Shown piece by piece: positions 17,495 to 26,174 of a stretch of 45,879 nt of DNA. A program made the position numbers and the translations under genes. Source of the DNA: Ramlibacter sp. (lineage in GTDB: Bacteria > Pseudomonadota > Gammaproteobacteria > Burkholderiales > Burkholderiaceae_C); the NCBI GenBank assembly GCA_028292195.1, contig JAQGMU010000558.1, forward strand, positions 1 through 45,879. The letters are read 5' to 3'. The notes under the pieces were generated by a model that worked only from the letters and a program-made list of their open reading frames with translations, was not told the DNA's origin and ran no database searches. The stretch's first letter is position 1; the number at the start of each line of letters is the position of its first letter.

Positions 17495-20400
17495 GAAAGC
17501 GCTGGAAGGGTGAATGCGAAAACAGCGCCCCGAGGCTGCCGGGCGTCAGCCCACAGTTTGCCGCCGTGGGTATTGATGATGGAGCGGCAGATCGGCAACC
17601 CGATCCCGACTCCGTGGGCCTTGGTAGTGTAGAAGGATTCGAACACCCGCTCGCGATTCTCCAGCGCGATGCCGGGCCCCGAGTCCGCCACCGTGACGAG
17701 CAGCTCCTGGGGAGCGCCGAATCCGCTGCAGATCAGCAGGTCCCGCGCCTCGGCGTCGACCTCGGACATGGCCTCGATGGCATTGAGGATCAGGTTCAGC
17801 ATCACCTGTTGCAGTTGAACCCGATCTCCGCGAATCGGTGAAAGACCTTCGGCGAGCCGGGTCTCCACCAGGACACGATTCTTCGACAGTTCGCCTTGCG
17901 CCAGGGCAATCACGTCCTCGATGGCGTCGTTCAGGTCAACGCTTTCCTCGCGGGGCGGCACTTTCCTGACCTGGTCGCGGATTCGGCTAATGATGCCGCT
18001 GGCCCGGTAGGTGTCTTTGACCACGCACCCGAGGGCCTCATGGACTTCCTCCAGATCCGGCGGATCACGGGCGAGAAAGCGCAGAGCCGCGTGCGCGTTG
18101 TTGCGTGCCGCACCAATCGGCTGGTTGACTTCATGCGCGATGGAAGCCGCGAGCTGCCCCAAGGTCACCAAGCGATTCGCGTGGGCCAGTTCCATCTGCA
18201 TTTCGCGCATCGCCTCCGAAGCGCGCTTGCGCTCCGTCAGGTCGAGCACGAAGGCGACGCCCTCGTTGCCGCCTCCCTCGAATGCGGCTACGCCGATCAG
18301 TACCGGCACGCGGCTGCCATCCTTCCGGAAGTATTCCTTCTCGTACGGCTGCAGGCTGCCCGTCACCTTGAGTTCGGGCACGAGCTGCCGATCTTCCCGC
18401 TCGCGCCACTCCGGCGGCGTCAGGTCCGTCCAGCGCAGGCTACCCACAGCGAGGTCCTGCCGCTCGTATCCGACCAGCTGCAGGAACGCGTCGTTGGCGT
18501 CGAGGATCCGCCCCGTGAGGTCCCAGATGAAGATACCTATGATGTTGGCATCCACTAGGCGCCGGATCCTGGCCTCGCGTTCGGCAAGATCCCGGTACAG
18601 GCGCGCGTTCTCGATGGAGATGGCCGCCTCCGATGCCAGCAGCTTGAGCACCGCCATTCGGGCGGGGGTGAATGCGTGGGCCGTCAGCTTGTTCTCCAGG
18701 TACAGCATCCCCATCAGTCGGGCCTGCTTGAGTATCGGCAGGCAGACCAGTGAGCGGGCGCCGTGCTGGCGAATGTAGTCATCGGCGGGGAACGAGTTCT
18801 CGCGCGAGCCGTCATGCAGCAGCACGGCCTCCTTGGTACGAAGGACGTAGCGGAAGACGGACTCCGAGAGATCCGCAGCCGTGATGTTCGCCTGCCGCAG
18901 ATGGACTTCCACCGTGCCCGCGCGGGTCGTGGCTTCTGCTTCTATTCGATATTCGTCCTCGCGGGGAAGAATCAGCAAGCCGCGTTCGGCGCCAGCATGC
19001 TCGATGGCCGTACGCATGAGCGTGTCGATCAGCTTCTCCAGCACGATCTCGCCCGATAGAGCCTCGGAGACTTTCATCACGGTCGCCAGGTCGAGGCCCT
19101 CCACAGAAGTCTGTATCGTGGTGCCGGCCTCCGGGAGGGGCTTGTCGGCCCCGAGGTACGGATGCAACTGCTCAAGCTGCCGGACCTTGCCATCGGCACC
19201 CCAACGGAGATAGCAGTTCCGCGCATCCCGCAGGTAGGTCGCCGCAATTTTCTCGAAACCCCGCTCCGAGTAGAAGCGCGCGGCTCGCTCGTTGGCGATT
19301 CCCTCATTGTGGACAAGGTCGTGTGTGTGAGCCGAACGCACCGCTTTCTCGAAGAGGTCTTGCGCTTCGAGCACACGCCCTTCGATCCTCGCGATTTCCG
19401 CCGCGACGATCGCTGCCCGGTTCTCGAAGGTGACAGGATTGTGGCCGGCCCACATTTCGAGCTGCTTGCGATGGCCGGCCAGGGCTTCCAGGTGCAAGCG
19501 CTTCTCATCCTCAGGTGCGGACTCGCAAGCTGCGGCGCGCGCCAGCGCGGCGTAATAATGCAAGTCCGCGACTTCGAAGTTCGCCGCCGCGCGCCAGACA
19601 AGCCGCTGCGCATTCAGCGCAGCCTCGATCGCGGATGAGTGGTCGCCCGCAAGATATCGAGCCTGCAATTTACGAACCCAATAGTAGAACTCGGGGAGCC
19701 CTAGATTTGCATCGCTGGCCAGGTGGCGTTCGGCGTCACGCTCGCTGTATCCATCGTGATCCAGAAGCCCGAAAGCCGAATTCAACCCGCGAAGTGTTCG
19801 CGTCAGTCCGATCTGTGCGCTGCAAGTGGCTTGGACGAGGCCCATCTGGACCTTGCTGGCGAAGGCAAGGCCGTGCTCGGCTTCCTCCTGTACTTTGGCA
19901 AGAGCCTCTCCCGCAGCCAATCTGATCGTGACCGACCGCTCCAGGCTATAGCCAGCAAAGGCGACCGCGCCGGCCCGATTCGCGACATCGGACGCGCGGC
20001 GCACCAGTTCGAGCGCGCTGGCCGGGTGCTTTGTCCACGGCAGGACGAGCGCCCCCACACACAGATAGGTCTGCGCTTGATAGCGAGTCAGACCGCGCTT
20101 TTCGACGAGGTCATACCCCAATTGCCCGAACCTGAATCCGTCCCCGTAGTTGTTGAAGCGCGGTCCGGCGAAAAAGGCCATCCAGACATATCCGAAAGCC
20201 GAGGCATCGCAGTTTCCATGTTCGAGGCTGAGACCGACGAGACGGCAGACAACGAGCGAAGCCAAGTGCTCATCGAAGAAAAAGGATGTTGGCGCCGCTT
20301 CCAGAAACACGTTGATGGTGTCCAGGATCTCGGGGTCCGTTACCAGTGGCAGGTCCAGGAGGTCCTCTATCTGACGGTCGCCAAGCAGCGTTCTGGTTCG

Positions 20401-22995
20401 TTCGTACTCACGCGACGCCACTTCCCAGGTGGGATGAATGGCCCAGACGGTGCCTTCACGGCGCAGCCAGTCCAGGAACACGGCCAGTCCTTGCTCGCAT
20501 TTATCCCAGCCGGTGTAAAGCGCCATTCGCAGACGCATCACGGCAATGTAGTCATGGCGGCAGGTGGCGCGTTCGGCCAGGCGTGAGAGGCGGATTTCCG
20601 CGGCGAACCTGTCTGCAGTCAGCAACTCGCATTCGCCCATCAGGCACTCGATGGAAAACAGGAGCGCGTAGTTGCGCTCCCAGGTTTTGTCGGTGAGCAA
20701 CGCGCGGCCGGCGCGCAAGTAGTTGAGGGCCGATTCGAACGCCGTCGAGGCCTTGGCGCGCTGGCCCGCGATCAGGTTCAGATTCGCGACCCGCTCCCGC
20801 TCCTCCGGCGAGTCTATGAGATGGGCGCCCCGGTTCAGCTGGTTGACGATTTCGAATATGGCCTCTTCCAGCTTTCCGGGGGGCGTGTGCTCGGCCAGGA
20901 ACGTGCCCAGGCGCAGATGAGTCGCGGCGCGCAGCTCGGATCCGGCCAACGAATATGCGGCTTCCTGCACGCGGTCATGGAGGAAGCGATACCGGCTGTT
21001 CGCGCGGTAGATCAAGCCGGCGCGAACCGCCTCCCACAGGTTGTCGTGCATTTCGCCGGGGGATAGCTGGCAGGCCATCTGCAACATGTCGATTTCGGCT
21101 CTTTTTCCCAGGCACGCGAACTGATGCAGCGTCGCCTGCGTTACCAAGGGGAGGCGGCTCAACTTCTCGATCATCAGCTCGACGACATTGTCGGTATAGC
21201 CCCTGGCATGGATGAGGTCCAGGTCCCATGACCATCGCCCTTTGTCGTAGTCGAAGGCGAGCAGTCCTTCGTCAGCCAACTCCGATATGAACTGAATCGC
21301 GAAGAAGGGATTGCCATTCGTCTTCTCGTGGATCAACTCCGCCAATGGCGCGACGCGCTCTGGCTCGCAGCGAAGTGAGTCGGCCAGCAATTGCTCCAAA
21401 TGAACCCGAGCCAGCCGCGCGAGCACGATTTCCTGCAATACCGCCCCGCGCTCGTGGACCGACTTCAACTTGCGCATCAAGGGGTGCGCAGCGCTGACTT
21501 CATTGTCCCGATAAGCGCCGATTAGCAGGAGGTGCTTCAGATCGGAACGCATCACCAGGTCCTCGAGCAGATCGAGCGTGGCCCCGTCCAGCCATTGCAG
21601 GTCGTCCAGGAAGAGCGCGAGCGGATGCTCGGGCCGTGCGAAGACGCCGATGAATCGTCCGATGACCAGCTGGAAGCGCCTCTGGGCATCCTGCGCTGCA
21701 AGCTCGGGCACCGCCGGTTGCTCCCCGATGATGTGTTTCAGTTCCGGCACGAGCTCGGTCATCAGCAGTCCATTTGGATCCAGCGCCTCGCGAAGTGCCT
21801 CGCGCCATCGGCACAAGTCTTCTTCGTTCTTGCCCAGGAGCGGACGCACCAATCCACGAAGCGCCTGCGCCAGCGTGGCGTATGGAATGTCTCGCTGGTA
21901 CTGATCGAACTTCCCCGAAGCGAACAATCCGCGAGGAGGAACCAGCGGTTTCTGGAGTTCGTTGACGACAGCGGACTTGCCTATGCCCGAATAGCCGGAG
22001 ACGAGTACCAGTTCGCACCTGCCCCCGGCGACAATACGGTCGAACGCGGCGAGCAGCGTGTCGACCTCCGCCCCACGCCCGTACAGCTTCTCGGGGATCA
22101 TCAGGCCGGGTGGCGCGTCATGATCGCCCAGCGCGAAATCGTGAATGCACCCCTCCTCGCTCCACTCGCAGAGGCAGCGCCGGAGATCGCGCTCGACGCC
22201 CGCGGCCGACTGATAGCGTTCCTCGACGGTCTTGGAAAGCATCTTCAGGGTGAGCGCGGAAATGGCGACGGGAATGCTCGCCAGGCGCTCGCTGGGACTT
22301 GCTGGCTGTCGCGCAATGTGGCAATGAACCCACTCCATCGGGTCGGCAGCCGTGAAGGGAAGCCGGCCGGTCAGCATTTCATAGAACGTGACTCCGAGCG
22401 AGTACAGGTCGCTTCGGGAATCGATGGAACGGTTCACTCTCCCGGTTTGCTCCGGTGCCATGTAGGCGAGCGTCCCTGCTATGAACTCGGGCGGTTCAGG
22501 AGACTGCCGCTCACGCGGCGCGCGGGAAGCAATTCCAAAGCCGGTCAGCCAGACCCGCTCCGTCGCGGAATCCACGATCACGTTGGCGGGCTTGAGGTCC
22601 TTGTGAATGAGGCCGCATCCGTGAAGTCGGCCGATGGCGCTTGACATTGCCACCGCGAGGCGCAGGAATCGTCCGACTTCCATGGGTTGATGAATCAGCC
22701 GGTCCAGGGGCTCACCGCCTGCGAAATCGACAACCAGCAGCGTGCGTCCGGCCTCGCGCACGAGTTGCGCGGGCCGCAATGCCCAAGCGGCGTCAAGGTA
22801 GTCCCTGAGTTCGTACTCGTGAGCGAGACGGTCCGTGCTCCCTTGTGTCGAGGCCTCAACGCCCGAGTTCACGGAGACGAAGGCGTGCCGATCGCCATCG
22901 TCACCACTGCTGCGCAGCTTCCAGAAGGCACGCCCGGCGTCTTCCCACAGCAAGTCCGCGGGACCGCTTGCCGCACCAGCACTCAAACCAATCAT
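17491..22995 (-). CDS. Multidomain sensor: Ser/Thr kinase-like - AAA ATPase - GAF - PAS - histidine kinase
   Basis: HKDLKPANVIV...MAPEQTGR; Walker A SGYSGIGKS; Walker B ALFLDDLQWLD; GAF VCLPILKQARLMGMLYLEN; PAS VDANIIGIFIWDLTGRILDANDAF; HisKA AASIAHEVNQPIGAARNNA; HATPase ADSGPGIALENRERVFESFYTTK. Confidence 0.93.
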   Translation of the reverse strand: MIGLSAGAASGPADLLWEDAGRAFWKLRSSGDDGDRHAFVSVNSGVEASTQGSTDRLAHEYELRDYLDAAWALRPAQLVREAGRTLLVVDFAGGEPLDRLIHQPMEVGRFLRLAVAMSSAIGRLHGCGLIHKDLKPANVIVDSATERVWLTGFGIASRAPRERQSPEPPEFIAGTLAYMAPEQTGRVNRSIDSRSDLYSLGVTFYEMLTGRLPFTAADPMEWVHCHIARQPASPSERLASIPVAISALTLKMLSKTVEERYQSAAGVERDLRRCLCEWSEEGCIHDFALGDHDAPPGLMIPEKLYGRGAEVDTLLAAFDRIVAGGRCELVLVSGYSGIGKSAVVNELQKPLVPPRGLFASGKFDQYQRDIPYATLAQALRGLVRPLLGKNEEDLCRWREALREALDPNGLLMTELVPELKHIIGEQPAVPELAAQDAQRRFQLVIGRFIGVFARPEHPLALFLDDLQWLDGATLDLLEDLVMRSDLKHLLLIGAYRDNEVSAAHPLMRKLKSVHERGAVLQEIVLARLARVHLEQLLADSLRCEPERVAPLAELIHEKTNGNPFFAIQFISELADEGLLAFDYDKGRWSWDLDLIHARGYTDNVVELMIEKLSRLPLVTQATLHQFACLGKRAEIDMLQMACQLSPGEMHDNLWEAVRAGLIYRANSRYRFLHDRVQEAAYSLAGSELRAATHLRLGTFLAEHTPPGKLEEAIFEIVNQLNRGAHLIDSPEERERVANLNLIAGQRAKASTAFESALNYLRAGRALLTDKTWERNYALLFSIECLMGECELLTADRFAAEIRLSRLAERATCRHDYIAVMRLRMALYTGWDKCEQGLAVFLDWLRREGTVWAIHPTWEVASREYERTRTLLGDRQIEDLLDLPLVTDPEILDTINVFLEAAPTSFFFDEHLASLVVCRLVGLSLEHGNCDASAFGYVWMAFFAGPRFNNYGDGFRFGQLGYDLVEKRGLTRYQAQTYLCVGALVLPWTKHPASALELVRRASDVANRAGAVAFAGYSLERSVTIRLAAGEALAKVQEEAEHGLAFASKVQMGLVQATCSAQIGLTRTLRGLNSAFGLLDHDGYSERDAERHLASDANLGLPEFYYWVRKLQARYLAGDHSSAIEAALNAQRLVWRAAANFEVADLHYYAALARAAACESAPEDEKRLHLEALAGHRKQLEMWAGHNPVTFENRAAIVAAEIARIEGRVLEAQDLFEKAVRSAHTHDLVHNEGIANERAARFYSERGFEKIAATYLRDARNCYLRWGADGKVRQLEQLHPYLGADKPLPEAGTTIQTSVEGLDLATVMKVSEALSGEIVLEKLIDTLMRTAIEHAGAERGLLILPREDEYRIEAEATTRAGTVEVHLRQANITAADLSESVFRYVLRTKEAVLLHDGSRENSFPADDYIRQHGARSLVCLPILKQARLMGMLYLENKLTAHAFTPARMAVLKLLASEAAISIENARLYRDLAEREARIRRLVDANIIGIFIWDLTGRILDANDAFLQLVGYERQDLAVGSLRWTDLTPPEWREREDRQLVPELKVTGSLQPYEKEYFRKDGSRVPVLIGVAAFEGGGNEGVAFVLDLTERKRASEAMREMQMELAHANRLVTLGQLAASIAHEVNQPIGAARNNAHAALRFLARDPPDLEEVHEALGCVVKDTYRASGIISRIRDQVRKVPPREESVDLNDAIEDVIALAQGELSKNRVLVETRLAEGLSPIRGDRVQLQQVMLNLILNAIEAMSEVDAEARDLLICSGFGAPQELLVTVADSGPGIALENRERVFESFYTTKAHGVGIGLPICRSIINTHGGKLWADARQPRGAVFAFTLPALS

Positions 22996-23435
22996 GGCAT
23001 GCACCCAAGGGTGCCGCGGCCGCGGCTGACAGCGCAACGAAGGCACCCGATCAGGACGGCCTCATCCACTGGCTTGGGAAGGTAGCACCCGACACCCATA
23101 TTCAGGATGTGCTCCTTGCCCTGGTCCTCGGGGTGCGCAGTGATCAGGATCGTCGGGATCGCGTATCCCGTCTGGAGCAGATGCCGGTACAGTTCGACAC
23201 CTGTCATCGCCGGCATTTGAACGTCGGCAACCAGGCAGGCCGTAGCGCGGACCTGGGTGGATGCGAGGAACTCGGCGGCGGACGGGAACACTGCGACGGT
23301 ATAGCCATGCGACTTGAGCAGTCTTCGCATGGAGTCGCGAAACGGCGCGTCGTCGTCGACGACAGAGATCAGGGTTAGCTCGGGCAAGACAGCCTCCGGG
23401 GCGACACGCGGCCACGACAAAGTCCGACAGTTCAA
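22992..23435 (-). CDS. Receiver-domain protein (CheY-like, no output domain)
   Basis: ISVVDDDAPFRDSMRRLLKSHGY...ACLVADVQMPAMTGVELYRHL...ILITAHPEDQG...YLPKPVDEAVL; stop overlaps the kinase start as ATGA. Confidence 0.88.
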   Translation of the reverse strand: MNCRTLSWPRVAPEAVLPELTLISVVDDDAPFRDSMRRLLKSHGYTVAVFPSAAEFLASTQVRATACLVADVQMPAMTGVELYRHLLQTGYAIPTILITAHPEDQGKEHILNMGVGCYLPKPVDEAVLIGCLRCAVSRGRGTLGCMP

Positions 23436-23485
23436 CCGAGGACCGCTCTTGTCGCCAAGAATACCCTCGTAGCCACCCAGGATCT

Positions 23486-23501
23486 CTAAGCCTTGGTTTA
23501 G
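23486..23501. promoter_or_regulatory. Degenerate version of the island palindrome
   Basis: CTAAGCCTTGGTTTAG: same CC-TT-GG core as CTGAACCTTGGTTCAG, 51 bp upstream of the receiver/HK operon. Confidence 0.4.
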
Positions 23502-23507
23502 GCGTGA

Positions 23508-24254
23508 CTACGGGCGCTTGGAGTTCTTCGGCACAAGGTTGAGCTGGTCCGCCATTCGACAAAGTTCCGGGAGCGATGCGGCGCCGATCTTGTGCATCAT
23601 GTTGCTCCGGTGAACCTTCACGGTGGTCTCGGTGATGCCCATGTCGCCGCCAATCTGCTTGTTCAGCCGACCCTGCACCACCTGGATCAGAATGCTGCGC
23701 TCGCGCGGCGTCAGTTCTTCGAAGCGAGCCCGCAGCGCGTTGAGGGATTGTTCGCTCGCGCGGCGGGCGCGGTCTCGCGCAAGGCCCACGTTCACGGCGT
23801 CCAGCAGATCCTGATCCCGGAACGGCTTCGTCAGGAACTCAATGGCCCCCGCCTTCATCGCCTGGACGGTCATCGGAATGTCACCATGTCCGGTGATGAA
23901 GACGATCGGTAGCGTCGCGCCTGCCGCCGCAAGGTCGCGCTGGAATTCCAACCCACTCCGTCCCGGCATTCTTACGTCGAGAACCAGGCATGTGGGGCGA
24001 TCGGGCGGCTCGGATTTCACGTACTCGGCTATGGCCGCAAACGTCAGCGCCTGCAGACCGGCCGATCGCAAGAGTCGCTCGAGCGATTCGCGAAATTCCG
24101 TGTCGTCGTCGATGATCACAACGCAGGCATCCGAGTCCGGAAGCGCCTTCGTCGGCGATTGAAGTTCCACCAGGAGCGCTCCAAACCGTGCCAGTTGCCG
24201 CAATGCGGTCCGAACTCTATCGTGCACGCGTCCGGGCTGGCAGGCAATGACCAT
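23508..24254 (-). CDS. FixJ/NarL-type response regulator (receiver + LuxR HTH)
   Basis: VVIIDDDTEFRESLERLL, VLDVRMPGRSGLEFQRDL, FLTKPFRDQDLLDAV, LTPRERSILIQVVQGRLNKQIGGDMGITETTVKVHRSNMMHKI. Confidence 0.92.
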   Translation of the reverse strand: MVIACQPGRVHDRVRTALRQLARFGALLVELQSPTKALPDSDACVVIIDDDTEFRESLERLLRSAGLQALTFAAIAEYVKSEPPDRPTCLVLDVRMPGRSGLEFQRDLAAAGATLPIVFITGHGDIPMTVQAMKAGAIEFLTKPFRDQDLLDAVNVGLARDRARRASEQSLNALRARFEELTPRERSILIQVVQGRLNKQIGGDMGITETTVKVHRSNMMHKIGAASLPELCRMADQLNLVPKNSKRP

Positions 24255-24338
24255 CGGTGCGTCATGGCTTCTGTGGCAGCTGGGCGACGAACGGCCGGCT
24301 CGACGATCGAGGAGATGGCGAGCCGGCAGCGCGGCCAA

Positions 24339-24806
24339 CTACGCTTCGACGGCGTCCACGACCACGACGTTGGTGGCGACGTCGATATTGCCGTGAACGG
24401 CCTTCGAGTAAGGGCAAACGGCGTGCGCCGCGTGGGCGATGGCCTGGGCCACGTCGAGTGCAACGCCCGGCATGCGGACGTCGATTCGCGCCTGGATGAA
24501 GTACGCATTGCCAGTCATGCCGAGATCCACTTCGATTTCGACGGACAGGTCGGGGGGGAGGGTCACCTTCTTCTCCTTGGCCGCGAGGCCAAGCGCACCG
24601 GTGTAGCACGCCGACCAGGCGCCGGCGAACAACTGCTCAGCGGTCGGATGCATCTGGATGGCGGTGAACACGATCTCATTGCCGGCTTTGCCGGGCGTCG
24701 AGAGCTGGATGTCGATGCGGTCGTCGCCTCGACGGGCGCCGTCGCGGCGGCTGGCCGTCGTGCGGGTCTTGCCCGTGAGAAGAACGGTTTGGATTTTGGT
24801 GGTCAT
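24339..24806 (-). CDS. Organic hydroperoxide resistance protein (Ohr/OsmC family)
   Basis: LFAGAWSACYTGAL and AHAVCPYSKAVHGN: the two Ohr redox Cys motifs. Confidence 0.9.
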   Translation of the reverse strand: MTTKIQTVLLTGKTRTTASRRDGARRGDDRIDIQLSTPGKAGNEIVFTAIQMHPTAEQLFAGAWSACYTGALGLAAKEKKVTLPPDLSVEIEVDLGMTGNAYFIQARIDVRMPGVALDVAQAIAHAAHAVCPYSKAVHGNIDVATNVVVVDAVEA

Positions 24807-24912
24807 TGCGGAGTCCTTTCGGTTGGCCCGGTTGTTGAGGCGCCGGTGCGCGGGTGCGCCGTACGCCATTGGCAACGCGATAGGGCGTGGATCGCGCTGC
24901 CGGGAATGATTC

Positions 24913-24938
24913 GAACGGGTCAGTGCCTTGACCCGTTC
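24913..24938 (-). terminator. Hairpin spanning the stop codon of the 103-aa gene
   Basis: Perfect 10-bp inverted repeat GAACGGGTCA/TGACCCGTTC with 6-nt loop. Confidence 0.5.
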
Positions 24939-25231
24939 TCGAGCGTGATGACTACCGGGAGCGCGTAGTCGCGGCCCACCGTGCTGCGAGCGAAAAAGTA
25001 GTTGTTGCGAGCGCGTTCACTGAGTTCGTCGAGCTGGACCACTCCACGGTGATCGCATGGAAAGGAGAGCGCACGGCCCGAGTCGAACAGCGACGCGAAG
25101 AACAGCTCGTGCGAAACGCGAGGCGTCGTCGAGGGATCGAGGGCGTCGTGCATCGATCGCGCCTGGCATGCAGCGGCTTGCGCTGTGGATCCGAACGCGA
25201 GGCGGTGGCCGAAATTGGGCGTCTGTTGCAT
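24920..25231 (-). CDS. Small conserved hypothetical protein (103 aa) of the MQQTP gene set
   Basis: MQQTPNFGHRLAFG...VSHELFFASLFDSGRALSFPCDHRGVVQLDELSERARNNYFFARSTVGRDY; sits behind promoter module C. Confidence 0.7.
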   Translation of the reverse strand: MQQTPNFGHRLAFGSTAQAAACQARSMHDALDPSTTPRVSHELFFASLFDSGRALSFPCDHRGVVQLDELSERARNNYFFARSTVGRDYALPVVITLENGSRH

Positions 25232-25458
25232 GGCGAACTCCTTGGCAGCCGGCTGGCTGCGTTCGTGGTGACCGGAAGTGGCCACAACCTGGGAGTGAGC
25301 ATGCGAGGCGGGCCGGTTGGCTTGTATTGCGCAGTGGTCGATCGGTTCGACCACTTGGATGCGTGAACGCTGGACTGCCGCACCTGAAGCGCAGGCCGTC
25401 CGCAACCGGCGGGCCGAGAGACTGCGCACTAGGTTGGGTGCACTGAACCTTTGTTCAG
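25217..25458 (-). promoter_or_regulatory. Promoter module copy C
   Basis: 58-bp element 25401-25458 ending CTGAACCTTTGTTCAG (one mismatch); 44-bp box 25315-25358; ATG complement at 25229-25231. Confidence 0.7.
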
Positions 25459-25530
25459 ACCTGGCTGCCTGGGAGCGCTGCGTGAATGGATTGTTGTGAG
25501 GCCGGCAAGACAGCCTTCTGCGCCGCGACC

Positions 25531-25559
25531 TTTTTCTCGATGGCTCCTTTGCCTAATCT
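25531..25559 (+). promoter_or_regulatory. Putative promoter of DUF4148 gene 1
   Basis: TTTTTC - 17 bp - TAATCT, identical spacing and sequence to the copy at 26685-26713. Confidence 0.5.
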
Positions 25560-25648
25560 CAAGCCATCGCGGAGCCGCCAAGCAATGTTCCTCGATACGG
25601 GCACCGCAATCGCGGCACTCGTCTTATCCACCATCGAAAGGAAAGCAT

Positions 25649-26089
25649 ATGAACCGCATCATCGTCCTCGTTGCCCTCGCCATCACGTCGCTGTCCGGGG
25701 TCGCCTTCGCCGGCACCGGGCTTGCTGGTGACATCACCATCGAGACGGAGCCCTTCGTCGCCACGAAATCGCGCGAGCAAGTCAAGGCCGAACTGGCAGA
25801 CGCAATTCGCACGGGGGACATCCTCGCCCACGGGGAGTCCTCCTACCAGTTGAATGAAGTCAATCCGAACCGGTACCCTCCGGCTTACATGGCCGCCGGC
25901 AAGACGCGCGAACAGGTGAAGGCGGAACTCGCGGAAGCGATCCGTACCGGCGACATCCTTGCCGGCGGCGAGTCGTCGCTCAAGCTGAATGAGCTGTATC
26001 CCTGGACCTACCAGGGCGTGGACCGCACGCTGGCCGGCGACGGCCTGCGTCGACTGGCGCAGCGGAGGATCTTTCCCACGACCAACTGA
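25649..26089 (+). CDS. DUF4148-domain exported protein with two internal repeats
   Basis: MNRIIVLVALAITSLSGVAFA signal; (K)TREQVKAELAEAIRTGDILAGGESSLKLNELYP repeated twice. Confidence 0.85.
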   Translation: MNRIIVLVALAITSLSGVAFAGTGLAGDITIETEPFVATKSREQVKAELADAIRTGDILAHGESSYQLNEVNPNRYPPAYMAAGKTREQVKAELAEAIRTGDILAGGESSLKLNELYPWTYQGVDRTLAGDGLRRLAQRRIFPTTN

Positions 26090-26174
26090 GGCTGATGCGC
26101 CGGTCGCACCGCGGCTCACTGCGCATAGGGCGGATCTCGACGGATCCGCCCTTCTCATTCATCTGAAATGCACC

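Noticed and set aside
17723-22644. Plus-strand ORFs antisense to the sensor kinase (e.g. 19723-20586, 21532-22644)
   Set aside because: No domains or ribosome-binding context; the minus strand encodes a continuous multidomain kinase.
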